Below the pieces are notes generated by a model. It searched no databases and had not been told where the DNA came from. It worked only from the letters and a program-made list of their open reading frames with translations. The position numbers were made by a program, and so were the translations under genes. From Tenrec ecaudatus (taxonomy: Eukaryota; Chordata; Mammalia; Afrosoricida; Tenrecidae): a stretch of 64,000 bases of DNA. The DNA is taken from assembly GCF_050624435.1 (NCBI RefSeq), contig NC_134539.1, positions 120,821,525 to 120,885,524 of the forward strand. The letters are read 5' to 3'. Shown piece by piece: positions 10,813-22,689 of the stretch. Position 1 is the first letter of the stretch, and every line of letters begins with the position of its first letter.

Positions 10813-12075
10813 TACATACAATGTGTCAAGAACATATGTACATTTGTTGCCATCATCAGTCTCAAAACATTTGCCATCTACTTGAACCCTTAATATCTGC
10901 TGCTCATTTCCCCCCTCCCTCTCCACTCCCCCCTACCTCATGAACCCTTCATCATTCATAAATTATTTTGTCATATATTACACTGTCTGACGCCTTCTTC
11001 TCTGCTGTCCCTCCCCCAGGGAGGAGGCTACACATAAATTCTTGTAATCAGTTCCCCCTTTCTACCCCACATTCTCTCCACCCTCCAGGCATCACCATTC
11101 TCACCACTGGTCCTGAAGAAGTCATCTGTCCTAGATTCCCTGTGTTTCTAGTTACTATCTGTACCTATGTATATTCTCTGGTCTAGCCAGATTTGTAAGG
11201 TGGAATTGGGATCCTGATAGTGGAGGGGAGGAAGCATTTAAGAACTATTGGAAAGTTATATGTTTCGTCGTTGCTACCCTGCAACTCTGACTTGATCATC
11301 TCCTCCCCACAACCCTTCAGTAAGGGGGTGTCCAATTGCCAACTGATGGGCTTTGAGTCTCTACTCTGCACTCACCCACATTTTCAATGATACGATTTTT
11401 TTGTTCCTTGATGTTTGATACCTGATTCCTTCGACAGCTCTTAGTCACACAGGCTGGTTTGTTTCTTCCATGTGGGCTTTGTTGCTTCTGATCTAGATGG
11501 CCACTTGTTTTTCTTCGAGCCTTTTAAGACCCCAGACGCTATATCTTTTGATAGCCAGGTACCATCAGCTTTCTTCACCATCTTTGCTTATGCACACATT
11601 TGTCTTCATTGATCGTATCAGGGAGGTAGGCACCCATTGATATGATTTTTAATTCTTTGATGTCTGATAACTGGTCCCTTCTGCACCTTGTGGTCAGACA
11701 GGCTGGTTTGCTTCTTCCATGTGGGCTTGGATGCTTCTGAACTAGTTGGCCACTTGTTTATCTTGAAGCCTTTAAGACCCCAGACGCTATATCTTTTGAT
11801 AGCCGGGCACCGTCAGCTTTCTTCACCACATTTGCTTATGCACACATTTTTCTTCAGCAATCGTGTCAGGAAGGTGTGCACCCTGGAATGCTAATTTAAT
11901 AGAACAAAATGTTCTTGCATTGCATAAGTGCTTGAGTGGAGGCCCAATGTCCATCTGCTGCCTTAATACTAAACCTATGAATATATGCACATAGAGCTGT
12001 TTCCCCACACTCATATAAATATATTTACATATGTACATTCCAGTCTTTGGACCTCTATAAATATATTCTGTCACC
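10813..12075 (-). repeat. Family A with two tandem 250-bp modules
   Basis: Minus-strand copy lacking its A-tail. It runs from the ACATTTGTTGCCATCATCAG block through the GAAACATA block to two consecutive copies of the internal module (about 11380-11634 and 11635-11890). Each module contains GACCCCAGACGCTATATC and CTTCTTCCATGTGGGCTT. It then reaches the AGGCCCAATGTCC block and the TATA-rich block ending near 12075. Confidence 0.85.
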
Positions 12076-12394
12076 TAGGAAAGAACTAGATAATCGATTT
12101 TTAATGAAAGATATATACTTATGGTTCACTCTGAACTCAAAATATAAGTCATGTTATTATAACTTAAATTTAAATAAGTTTTCTACTTGTTCTAAATTCA
12201 GTCCATAAAAAATAAATTTGATCATTCCATTCTAAGATCTCTGATGAAAGAAAAAAAATCAATGCCAGATTTAAGAGTATCCATTTATTTCATTGTTACT
12301 GAACATTTTCAATGATCCCAATTATACACGTCTCCTTTCTTACCTTCCTTTACAACATATATTATAAAGATAGACAACCTAATATTGTGACCAT

Positions 12395-12548
12395 ATAGGG
12401 CAAGAGAAAACTGCCCCTGTGGGATTCTGAGACTGTAACTCTACAAGAGTAGAAAGCCTCATCTTTTTCTCCCGGAGCAGCTAAGGTTTGAACTGTTGAC
12501 TTTACAGTTAGCAGCCCAACATGCAACCACTATGCCACCAAGGCTCCT
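12395..12548 (-). repeat. AfroSINE
   Basis: Reverse-strand SINE: TGAGACTGTAACTCTACAAG, AGAAAGCCTCATCTTTTTCT, GGTTTGAACTGTTGAC, TTAGCAGCCCAACATG, and the head GCCACCAAGGCTCC. Confidence 0.85.
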
Positions 12549-12639
12549 ACAGATAATTATTAGAATGGCTAAAATTAAATAGCATAAGACTTTATCAACA
12601 AAATAAAAAGAATATACATATTGAGAGAATTTGAGAACC

Positions 12640-14955
12640 ATCTGTCAGATAAGGACTTAATATACAAAATACATATAAAAGTTCTACAACTTAACATTTA
12701 AAAACAGGCAAAGGATTTGAGCAAACACTTCAACATATTCAAATGAACAACAAGCACATGAAAAAGTACTCAACCTCAACACACCATTGCCCTACCCCGG
12801 TGATGTAATTTCAGGTTGAACCCACTTCCTCTGATTGAGAAGGCTCAGTGAGCACGCTACGAAAAAATGGATCCAAATACTTCTAATCCTGAAGCAAAAC
12901 AAAAACGCAGGTTATATGAAGCTGGTTTCAAACTTAAGTTTGTGTCAAGAGCAGAAGAAAGCAATAACAGTATTACAAGTAAGGAATTTTATATTGACAG
13001 AAAAACAAGTGAGGGAGTGACAGATAATGAAAGCTGACTTGGAAAAGATTCCAAAGGCCAAAAAAAGCTTGACATGGTTTAATGACTTCATATGGGGCTC
13101 TAGAGACTGAATTGCATAAATGGGTTATGGAGTATCAAAATGGTTACTGCACAACACACTTGGGAATTCGCTTATGTGCCCCTTAAATGACTAAAGACAA
13201 CAAATTAAAAGCACCAGGCATTGAAAATCTTGTTACATCAGCAGGATGGTATACCCGCTTCATGAATAGGTTTGCCCTCTTTGTGGCAAAGAACAAAGAT
13301 TTCACAGAAGTTGCCAAAAGACCTTGATGAAAAAGTGATGTCATTCCATTCATTCATCATAAAACAAAGAAGGAACCATAACTATGACCTGGGAGATATT
13401 GGGAATATGGATGAAACATCTATGACCTTTGATCTTCCAACCAACAGAACTGTGGCAAGTTTCGGAGATAAAACTAAGTATTTTACTCAGAACCACAGGA
13501 AATGGAAAAAAACATTTCACAGTCATTCTGTCATGTTTGGTTAATGGAACTAAGCTGCGGCCTGTCATTATTTTTGAAAGAAAGACCTTGCCTAAGAGGA
13601 TCAAATTCCCACTCCGAACTTCAGTGCATGCACATATTACAGGCTGGCTGGCTGAAGACGGAACAAAAAAATGGCTGGAAGAAATGTGGAACGGATGACC
13701 AGGAGCAGCCTTAAAGAAAAACCCATCATTGCAAGTTTGGGATATGTTCAGTGTTCCACACATCTGATGATGTAAAAAAATTGGCTAAGTCTTCTCAAGT
13801 TACTTTAGCTATTAGTCCAGGTGGGCTTACATCTGTACTGCAGCTCCTAGATGTGTGTTTAAGAAAACCTTTCAAAGACCAGGTGCAAAAGATGTGGCAT
13901 GAATGGATCTCATCTGGTCAAGCCCGACTGACAAAAGTTGGAAATCTGATGAAGCCTAACAGACTTGATAGCAAAGTGGGTTTGTGTTGCATGGGAAGAG
14001 ATTCCAGATGACATTGTGCAACACGCCTTCAAGAAATGTGGCATTAGTAATGCTATGGATGGCAGTGAAGACTGCACTTTGTATGAGAACAACAGCAGTG
14101 ATGGTAATGACTGCAAACTCAGTCATGACGATGTCTATGGGGATAACCACACTCCAGCTAAAGTTGAAGCTCTGTTAGGACACACGGATGATGATGATGA
14201 ATCTAGTTTTGAAGGATTTTAACTCTTGTGTTTTGGGTTGGTTGCCGAGCGAGCTAAGGTTTTGTACTTTTAAAGTTATTGTTTATACCGTAAAAAACAA
14301 GAAAGAAAAAGTACACAACCTCATTAGCTGTTAGTGAGATACAATGCGAAACCACAAGCTATCACCTTACCCTCATTAAAATGGCAATAATCAAAAATAA
14401 AACAAAAAAGGAGTAAAGCTATGGAAAAATCCAGAACCCTTAACAATTGCTGGAGAGAATGTAAACTGGTGTCACCTCCCCACTGTGAATAAGTTTGGCA
14501 GTTCCTCAGAAAGTTGAACACAGAACGACATATGCCCAGCAATCCCAATCCTATGTATTTACTCAGATAAAGCAAAGGTAAAAATGCAACAGAAACATGT
14601 ACACACACCAAGGCTCATGGAAATGTTTGCACAGAAGTGAAAAGATGGGAAAAAGCAAAATGTCCACATATTGAATGGATAAATAAAATGTGGTACATTC
14701 ACACAATGGACTATTACGAAGCCAGTAAGAGAAATGAGGTTCTTTTGCATGTCACAATAGCCTGTAGAAAAGAGTACTTACTACTACATGATCTTACTTA
14801 CATGAACTGCACAAATATATAGAAACCAAAGCTATTTATTAATCATTATGAGAGATGGGAGAGAAATGATTAGGAGAGTTTTTATTTGTGGAGCAGTGAG
14901 TTTGTGTTAATGGTGGTGGAAGGGCAATGACAACATGAAAAATGTAATCTGCATG
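12640..14955 (+). repeat. L1 3' end, split by a retrogene insertion
   Basis: Sequence at 12640-12778 and 14306-14840 reads as the 3' part of L1 ORF2. Typical phrases include ATGGCAATAATCAAAAATAA, a TGGAGAGAATGTAAACTGG block, CCAGCAATCCCAATCC and GGACTATTACGAAGCCAG. 3'-UTR-like sequence follows to about 14955. The reading frame is broken, so this is a dead 5'-truncated copy. The interruption at 12779-14305 is flanked by a duplicated piece of the L1. Confidence 0.8.
12779..14305 (+). pseudogene. Retroposed pogo-type transposase gene, inactivated
   Basis: The insert encodes a broken pogo-family (Tc1/mariner superfamily) DDE protein. The frame opens at ATG 12867 (MDPNTSNPEAKQKRR) with a basic helix-turn-helix-like N-terminus and ends at 14222 in an acidic tail (DDDDESSFEGF). 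Visible catalytic aspartates are D in GNMDET (13410-13412), D in VWDMFS (13741-13743) and D in QLLDVCL (13850-13852). The coding path moves between all three frames, with at least five frameshifts plus stop codons, so no protein can be made. It is flanked by AAAAAGTACTCAACCTCA (12761-12778) and the same sequence with one change (14306-14323), and the 3' end is A-rich. That is L1-type retroposition of an mRNA, not a TA-flanked DNA transposon, and I see no terminal inverted repeats. The source could be a transposon transcript or a domesticated pogo gene (POGK/TIGD/JRK-like); which one is undecided. Confidence 0.85.
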
Positions 14956-16312
14956 TCTAACTGGACAAGATAGGCAGAAGAACAATCTGGAAGAGAGAAC
15001 AATGGGACTGACGGTTGTGGGGAGACATGGAAGAGTGGGAAGTGGGGGAAAGGAAAGAGGGTGCCAACAAACCCAGGGACAAGGGAAGAACAAGTGATCT
15101 AAAATTGATGGCGAGGAGGGCATAGGATGCTTGTGTGGGGCTTGATCAAGGGCAATGTAACCGAGAGGAATCACTGAAACTTGAACAAAAGCCAAACATG
15201 ATAGTGGGACAAGAGGAAAGTAAAAGGAAATAGAGGAAAGAACTGGCAGGACATTTAGAAAAGTCTAAATACTGGCATGCATATATGTAGATATACATAT
15301 ATAATGATAGGGGAATCAATCTATGTATATATATTTATTTATAAAATATTACAGCAGTAGATAGACATTGGGCCTCCACTCAAGTACTCCCCCAACGCAA
15401 GGACACTATGTTTTACTAACCCAGCACTCTGTGATGCTCACCTTCCCTAACACAATAGCTGAAGACAAAATGGGTACATAGCAAATGTGGTGAAGAAAGC
15501 TGATGTTGCCTGGTTATCAAAAGATATAGCATCTGGGGTTTCAAAGGTTTGAAGGTAAACAAGCAGTCATCTAGCTGAGAAGCAACAAAGCCCACATGGA
15601 AGAAGCACACCAGCCTGTGTGATCATGAGGTGCCGATGGGATCAGGTATCAGGCATCAAAGACTCAAAACAAAACAAAATCATATTAATGTGAATTAGGG
15701 GGAAAGCAGAGTTGAGATCCAAAGCCCATCAGTAGTTAATTGGACATTTCCTGTCAGAAGGGCCACAAGGAAAACATGAGCTAGTCAGGGTGCAGTATAG
15801 CACCAATGAAACATACAACTTTCCTCTAGTTTTTTAATGCTTTCCCTCAACCCCCACTATTATGACCCCAATTCTACTTTACAAATCTGGCTAGACCAGA
15901 ATATGTACACTGGTACAGATAAGAGCTCGCAACAAGGAAATCCAGGACAGATAATCCCTCCCGACCAATAAGGGGAGTAGTGAAGCTAGAAGAGTAAGGG
16001 GAAACTGATCACAATGATTGACGTATGGCCCAGGGGGATGGACAACAGAAAAATGGGTGAAGGAATACAGTGTACAGTATAAAACATAAAAAAAATACTT
16101 CATAAATTATCAAGGGTTCATGGGAGAGGGAGGGTAGGAGAGGGAGGGGAAAAACAATAAAGAGATGACCACAAGGGCTGAAGTAGAAAGAAAATGTTTT
16201 GAAAAGGATAAATGGCAACCTATGTACAGATGTGCTTTACACAATGGATATATGTATGGATTGTGATAAGAGTTGTAAGAGCCCCCAATAAAATTTAATT
16301 AAAAAATAAAAG
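14956..16312 (+). repeat. Family A, long 5'-truncated copy
   Basis: Enters family A at the GACAAGATAGGCAGAAGAAC block directly after L1 3'-UTR-like sequence, contains one module (about 15440-15660), and ends in CCCCCAATAAAATTTAATT plus an A-rich run. I could not find a clean duplication, so the L1-family A junction at 14955 might be a composite rather than an insertion. Confidence 0.8.
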
Positions 16313-16429
16313 AAATTCAATAAAGAAATGATGATCAGATATATATAACCCCACCTAATCAAAATAAAATGTTTAAAAATTCATAAAAAAGAAAATTGTA
16401 ATCAATACCAGTGTTAGCCCAGGTTGAAT

Positions 16430-16895
16430 AAAAAAACAAACACAAACACTTAAGTATGTAACAGAGAGCTTGATATCAAAGAGCAATTATATATTGAGAA
16501 AAATCCCAGCCCAGTTCAGATCAAGTCCTTTAGTCCAATATTAGCCCATATGTCCAATACTAGTCTATAAATCTCTCTTGAGACTCACACAGCCACAATC
16601 AATGTTGCAGAATGCAGGAATATCACAGGCTGGTGGGTAAAATGTCTTATGGCTCCAGTGGTGGTGGAAGCATCTCCAGGGCTCTTGCAGGTATTGTGGC
16701 TCCAGCAGCTCTCTGAGTGACTAAACAGCAGTTAGGTGAAGCAGAGAGGAAGTGGAAGTTCCCAGAATCCTCATGATAAGGCCACACCCACAAGGAGGCA
16801 TCACCAGGCTGTGACCTGATTGACAGTGTGGACTCCACCCCTATACTTATTTAACGAGTTGACATGAAATTATGTAACTACCACAATGTTGTTGA
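16430..16895 (-). repeat. Family D repeat
   Basis: In minus orientation it starts at GTGGTAGTTACATAAT (right end) and ends at AACCTGGGCTAACACTGG (left end). The central part (clusters of CTCC and GGAG) differs from the 5430 copy, but both ends and the AGTCCAATATTAGCCCATA block match. The outermost boundaries are uncertain; AATTGTAA on both sides may be its duplication. Confidence 0.55.
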
Positions 16896-16969
16896 ATTGT
16901 AAAGGTGGAAGTTGCTTAGTAAATGTTTTGGTGAGTATATTTTTGCTACAATTTAAAAACAAAACAAAA

Positions 16970-17365
16970 TATGGCTGAGAAAACTAAAAGCTGGCAATGA
17001 TATAGAACCAAAACTTTTATTCATTGCTAATGGGAATATAATATAGTAATCTGCTTTGGAAAAAGAGTTCAATGATTTCTTATAAAGTTACACATACAAC
17101 TTAACTTGCCCTATGAACTAGCAATTTCACATCTCAGCATTTTATAAAACAATGAAAACATATGCTCATGAAAAGACTGGTATAAAGATACTCAGAGTGA
17201 GGCATTCCTAACAGCCAAAACCAGACAATGCCCAAATGTCCATAAAGATGTGGGCAAAGTGTTAATATTCACAGTATAGACTATTATTTACCATGTAAAA
17301 GCTAGAATGAATAAAGAATGTCAGATAAGAATTGATGCATGTGAATTATGGTGTTGGCAGAGAAT
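16970..17365 (+). repeat. L1 3' fragment
   Basis: AACTAGCAATTTCACATCTC, GCCAAAACCAGACAATGCCC and AATGTCCATAAAGATG are worn forms of the L1 ORF2 C-terminal coding region. The frame is lost. Its 3' UTR probably resumes at 18875 after two later insertions. Confidence 0.65.
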
Positions 17366-17645
17366 ACTGAAATTATTATGGACTGCCAGAACAACAAACA
17401 AATCTGTCTAGGAAGAAATATGGTCAGAATGCTCCTTACAGGCAAGTATGGCAAGATCTCATCTCACACAGTTTAGACATAGTATCATGAGAGACCAGTC
17501 CCTGGAAAAAGGCCTCATGCTGGTAAAGTAGGTCTGGAAAAAAAGATGAAGTTCTTCAATTAGATGGATTAACAGGATGACTCCAACAACCACCTCAATC
17601 ATAACAACAATTGTGAAGATGGTGCAGTGTTTTGTTCCACATAGG
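17366..17645 (+). repeat. RTE (BovB-like) ORF C-terminal fragment
   Basis: The plus strand carries GGCAAGATCTCATCTCAC, GAGAGACCAGTCCCTGG and GATGGATTAACAGGATGAC, a degraded copy of the RTE reverse-transcriptase C-terminus (consensus sense RDQSLEKD, then RWID). The better-preserved relative is at 22800-23100. The 87-codon minus-strand frame here is an antisense shadow. Confidence 0.65.
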
Positions 17646-17778
17646 TAGCTGAGCATCAGAAAACAACATCTAACATTGAACAATATGGAAAGAGCTCCAT
17701 ATATATAAAAAGCAATATGCACAAAGCTCAGACATTACAGTGAGCAAAAGAAAGCTGATAAAAAGAGTAAATAAAATG

Positions 17779-18860
17779 GCGGAAGGACCTTGGACCTTTA
17801 CTCAAGCACTCCCTCAATGCATGAATACTTTCTTCTATTAAATTGGCATTCTATGATGCTTACCCTCCCGATACAATCGCTGAAGCCAAAGCGGGTGAAC
17901 AAGCAAATGTGGTGAAGAAAGCTGATGGTGCACGGCTATCAAAAGAGACAGAGTCTGGGGACTTAAAGGCTTGAAGATAAACTAGCGGCCATCTAGCTCA
18001 GAAGCAACAAAGCCCACATGGAAGAACACACCAGGCTGTGTGATTACGTGGTTCCAAAGGGATCAGTTATCAGGCATCAAAGAACAAAAAAATCTTATCA
18101 TTGGCTGCACACCTCCATGATACGATCACTGAGGACAAACGGGTACATAGGCAAATGTGGTGAAGAAAGCTGATGGTGCCTGGCTATCAAAAGAGATAGT
18201 GTCTGGGATCTTAAAGGCTTGAAGGTGAACAAGCAGCCATCTAGCACAGAAGCAACAAAGCCCTCATGGAAGAAGCACACCAGCCTGTGCAATCACCAGG
18301 TGTCGAAGGGATCAGGTATAAGACATCATCACAAACAAAAAAAAATCTTACCATAGTGAATGAAGGGGGAAGTGCAGACTGGAGACCCAAAGCCCATTTG
18401 TCGGCCACTGGACATCCCCTCACAGAGGGGTATAGGGGAGGAGATGAGTCAGTCAGAGTGCGACGTAACACAGATGAAGAATACAGCTTTCTTCCAGTTC
18501 CTAAATGCTTCCTCCCCCACTACCATGATCCGAATTCTACCTTGCAAGTCTGAATACAGCAGAGGTTGTACACTGGTGCAGATACGAGCTGGAGGCACAG
18601 GGAATCCAGGGTGGTTGATACCTTCAGGACCAGGGGTGTGAGGGGTAATACTGGGGTGTAGAGGATGAGTGGTTTGGAAAGGGGGAACCGATTACAAGGA
18701 TCTACATGTGAGCTCCTCCCTGGGAGATGGGCTTAAGTGGAGAGCAAATGCTATGAAAATGATTAGGGCAAAGAATGTACAATTGATGTATGTATATGTA
18801 TGGATTGTGATAAGAGTTGTATGAGTCTCTAATAAAATGTTAAAATAAAAAGAAAAAAAG
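17779..18860 (+). repeat. Family A with two modules, exact 14-bp TSD
   Basis: Flanked by GAGTAAATAAAATG at 17765-17778 and 18861-18874. Enters at the GGACCTTTACTCAAGCACTC block, has two successive 250-bp modules (about 17865-18110 and 18111-18360), then the 3' blocks and AATAAAATGTTAAAATAAA. The copy lacks part of the segment before the final tail. It lands inside L1-derived sequence. Confidence 0.85.
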
Positions 18861-18874
18861 GAGTAAATAAAATG

Positions 18875-19075
18875 CCGTGGAATTCCATGTTAAGTAGAAC
18901 ATGCAAAATTTATCAATGGAAACAAACAAGTAATGGATGCCTCTGAGGGTAGGTGAGATTGATTGGGCAGATTTATTTTCTTGGATGGTAGAAATGTTTA
19001 CATGTCAAAACACATTGACCTTAAGATATGTATATTTCAAATTGTATAAAAATTTCTCCCAAAATAAAAACTCTA
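18875..19075 (+). repeat. Probable L1 3' UTR remnant
   Basis: GGAATTCCATGTTAAGTAG, then a GGTAGGTGAGATTGATTGG block and CATTGACCTTAAGATATG, ending in AATTGTATAAAAATTTC and AAAATAAA. The position suggests it belongs to the L1 at 16970, separated by the insertion at 17779. Confidence 0.45.
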
Positions 19076-19784
19076 AGGATGTTAATTTCTGGATTGGTAG
19101 AATAAAGATAACGGAAAATACATTCCTCCATAAAAGCAATGTAAATTCAGACCAAAAAAAGATGAAATTAAACTTTTTGTCAACACTAGAAATTAAAGGC
19201 TTAAAATAAATCAAGGAGCTTTATAATAAAGTTTGGATCTGTTACAAACTGTAGTAATAATTTCTTTTTAAAAAATTAATACCAAGCTACGCTACATCTG
19301 TGGGTTCTGAAAATCACTGCAGTGTCACACAGTAATTCACAAAGTTTGAGGAAATATCTCACGTATTAGTTCAAATTTTTAAAGTCAGGCCAGGGGTATG
19401 CCAGATGCTACGGCCATAGGACCCATTCCATTTCTGGTCCCTGCTCACACCCAGTGCCTCTCAGTGGACTCATTTGATAAGCAGTAGGGTGGCATTGTAG
19501 GGAATCCTATTCACAATTACTCCAAGTAAATCCTATCAGTGTTTTCAATGCCTTCTTACCAGACCCATGCAGGGAAGAATAGTTTGGTAGGAATTACATG
19601 GTGCAATCAAATTTCACCCAAATCTAATAATGTATACTCCACCCCTGGAGTTTATCTTATCTATGCATATATAACCTGAGGCCTCTAACAGGATTTTCAG
19701 AGTAGGCATTGGCTTTCTACTGATCTTGTGGTTAGGAGCCAACATCTAACCCATAGCAATACCCAGGGTTCTTTATGTACTATA
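19076..19784. other. No gene recognised
   Basis: Mixed intronic sequence. A stretch near 19380-19560 is somewhat richer in G+C but has no coding signature. Confidence 0.55.
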
Positions 19785-19976
19785 CATGTCACCAGTCGAC
19801 TCACTCATAGTGACTCTCTAAGAGTAGAACTGCCCCCTGTAGATTTCTAAGACTGTACTTCTGTATGGGAGTAGAAAGCCTAACAATGTTTATCCCACAG
19901 AGAAGCTGGTGATTTCAAACTGCTGCCCTTGTGGTAACAGCCCAAAGCATGACCCAATACACTGCCAGGGCTCCTG
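19785..19976 (-). repeat. AfroSINE
   Basis: CACCAGTCGACTCACTCATA, GTAGAACTGCCCCCTGTAG, AGTAGAAAGCCTAACAATG, TGGTGATTTCAAACTGCTGC, with the head at TGCCAGGGCTCCTGTA. Confidence 0.85.
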
Positions 19977-20164
19977 TATGTGCTATACACTAGTCCACTA
20001 CATGAATGTAAGTCAAAAGTACTGCTATAAAATCAGGCACCTTTATGAAACGAAACTATCAAAATGTGAAGCTACTGTTTCTCAACATATTATCCATTTA
20101 GATCTATAGACTTCTGAAGGCAGTTTTTCCACCTCCCTAACCCTTTTCCAAAGAATCTTGAGCT

Positions 20165-20640
20165 TTACAATTTAGTCCACACTAAAACAACAGATATGGC
20201 AGCCTTGAGGGGCTCAATCTGTGTTTCTTTTCAATGTTCAGTTTTGTGGGGAAAACGTCATCTGAAAGGGCAAAATCAGAGTTGTAGGGTATGAGGTAAG
20301 TTTCCCAACAAATGCTGGTTACCACTAGTTTCCCTTGAAAAAGTAAAGTGGATCATTATGATGAAAAAAAGTCCTCAGTGCAAATTTCCTAACTTTGTTC
20401 TCATCAATGCAGTTTTCAATTTTCTTGAAACTTCTTCCGAATTAGTACTGAGGATCAATCACTCTGTTTTTGTAGTCCCAAAAGAGCAGTCACTATAGCC
20501 TTCTGAGTTATCCTTACTACCTCGAATTCATCGTCCCAACTTTCCTTAAAATGCTTGATCCATCTAAAAACTGTCGTTTTCTGTGAGACAGTAAGTAACC
20601 TCATAAAGTTGCATAGCTTCACAATGATTTGGGAATATGT
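20165..20640 (-). mobile_element. Mariner-like element remnant
   Basis: In minus-strand translation a worn version of the mariner hallmark YSPDLAPxDYxxFP can be read (PYNSDFALSDD...FPTKL). Upstream of it is an HTH-like TVFRWIKHFKESWDD. Frames are broken many times. A GGGTTGGCACAAAACG stretch near 20697 could be the terminal repeat, similar in feel to GGTTGGTGCAAAAGT of mammalian mariners. It is old and inactive. Confidence 0.5.
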
Positions 20641-22125
20641 CCACTTGAGTTTCGTAAAAATTTTATATTAGCATGGCATCAAAATTTTGGGGGGTTGGGG
20701 TTGGCACAAAACGTTTTCCTCTTTGGAAGGCACCCTAACAAGACTAAGACAGATGTACTGAGAGAATTTATCTACAGCCATCCATAGACCATAGAGTTAT
20801 GTTGTAAACACCTTTTGTTTGGAACAGACTAGAATATATTAACTGGCACCTTAGCAGCAGTGCTTTTTGACTTGCCCTTATCTATTGCTAGGCATTTTTT
20901 AAACTATTAATTTTTTTCTGTCACACAAACACTTGCAATAAAAGAAAATCAATATATGTTCCTCCTTGGAAACATACATGTGAATGGTTTTCTAGTAAAC
21001 ACTACTAGGTCATGCACATTTTTTTGTTTTAATGGATATTGCCAAACTCTTTCCAAGTGGCTCTACTAACTTATTTTCCCAGATGTTGATTTTTCCTAAC
21101 CTTTTATTCACTATTGTTTATTTAGTCTGTGAAATTTAAACAAACCCATTCTAAAAGACTATGCTGTATAGCTCAACAAAGAGTAGTTGCCTAAATAATG
21201 AAGAAAATAAGTCTACTTCTATTTCTGAGATGTTATCGATGTAGGCTCTCAGATATTGGATCCTATATCCTAGCTTATTATCTCTGAGCAGATACCTGTA
21301 ATTCAAAGGAGAAAATAGTGTGGCATTATAAATATCATTTTTCTTAGTGCTCAAATATATGAAGATACTTCAAAAAATTTGAGAAAATGGAATTAAAAGA
21401 CAATAGGATATTCCCATGGATTTTTTCAAGTCCCTTTACATAGTGTTGACAGTGTTGCCATCCATATGTAGGTATGTGCCAAGAAATTAAAAATGGATCT
21501 TGCCAGCTCTTCTACTATGTCCAAACAAAGTTGTTCTTGGCTTTACCACAACCCACGTGGTTACTGCAGCCTGTAGAATGGATTGTGGCTCCCTATCTCC
21601 ACTTCACAGGCTGCCAGAGTCTATAATCAAAAAGAACCACCCCATCTTTGCAGAGCATCAGGTTGGCCCATCTGCCACAACTTCTGCTCACCAGCATCCC
21701 TGAATATTGCTGCAATGCATAAAAAATTGAAGTGGTCTAAGAGAAAATTCTTCCTTCCTATTAAATAGTGCTAAAAATAAAAAACTATGGAGCACAGGGG
21801 GGTGTAGAATGGAATTTGTTTGCTGGACAACAAAGCCATTTTGTCACTGAATGAGTCAGTAACAACTTATCAATTCCCACTACAAATGATGAGACAAACA
21901 AGTCTTTTATTAAGCATGAGAGCTGAATATGCCACTATAAGTTAACATTTCAAATGATTTGTGGAAAATAATGTTTTTGAAAGATACCCCTAAGAATAGA
22001 ACATAAATCAAACACTATACACTTACAATCACAGGAAATTTGTTGTATAATTGAATGCTGCAAAAGTCTTAAACATATCACAGAGTATTCATTAGCTTTT
22101 TTGTCCCCCACTATTATAAGAAGGC
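20641..22125. other. No gene recognised (contains one MITE)
   Basis: Intronic sequence with a palindromic MITE at 21359-21440 listed separately. The 67-codon frames here are unremarkable. Confidence 0.55.
21359..21440. mobile_element. Palindromic mariner-type MITE
   Basis: ATACTTCAAAAAATTTGAG pairs with the GGATTTTTTCAAGTCCC side. It is more diverged than the copies at 33565 and 59328. Confidence 0.5.
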
Positions 22126-22315
22126 AGGAGCCCTGGTGACATAGTGGTTCCATGTTGGGCTGCTAATCTGAAAGGTCAGCAGTTCGAAACCACCACAGCT
22201 CTAACAAGGCTTTCTACTCCTGGAAAGAGTTACAGTCTTGGATATATACAGGAGTTCTACCCTGTCCTAAAGGGTCACTATGGGTCAGATCTGACCCAAT
22301 GGCAGTGAGTTGTTG
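22126..22315 (+). repeat. AfroSINE, well preserved
   Basis: GGAGCCCTGGTGACATAGTG head, GGGCTGCTAATCTGAAAGG, CAGCAGTTCGAAACCACC (clear B-box GTTCGAAAC), CTACCCTGTCCTAAAGGG, GGCAGTGAGTTGTTG tail. Confidence 0.9.
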
Positions 22316-22689
22316 TTTTATATTATAACAAAATGAATATTTAACACGTTAATGACAGGTTTTCTACTTCATTCACTTGCTTCCATCAATATCTCAAATC
22401 AAACATACAATTTATCATTCTCCTGGTTCATAAACTTCTGAAGCTACTGGCAACATGGCAGTCATCAGTTCAACTACATTAAAATATTTTCCCCAAATCC
22501 TCTTTTCCATCAAAGAAAAAAAATCTGACTAAAAGATAACTAGGATCCCCAATTCCCTTTGCTATCAAACCACAAAGTAATGGCAGGCTGTCATCACTGC
22601 CATTATCTAATTAAACAAAGTAAAATTAATAATAAATATATCTAGCCTAGAATTTTACTCTTTGACAAGCACTTTCACAGAAAACAGAT
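22316..22689. other. No gene recognised
   Basis: A+T-rich spacer between two retroelement insertions. Confidence 0.55.

Noticed and set aside
11380..11890. Direct repeats that might suggest a CRISPR-like or satellite array
   Set aside because: Just two 250-bp units of a retroposon module, diverged from each other, in a mammalian genome.
17459..17722. 87-codon minus-strand frame
   Set aside because: Shadow of the RTE C-terminal coding sequence, which runs on the plus strand.
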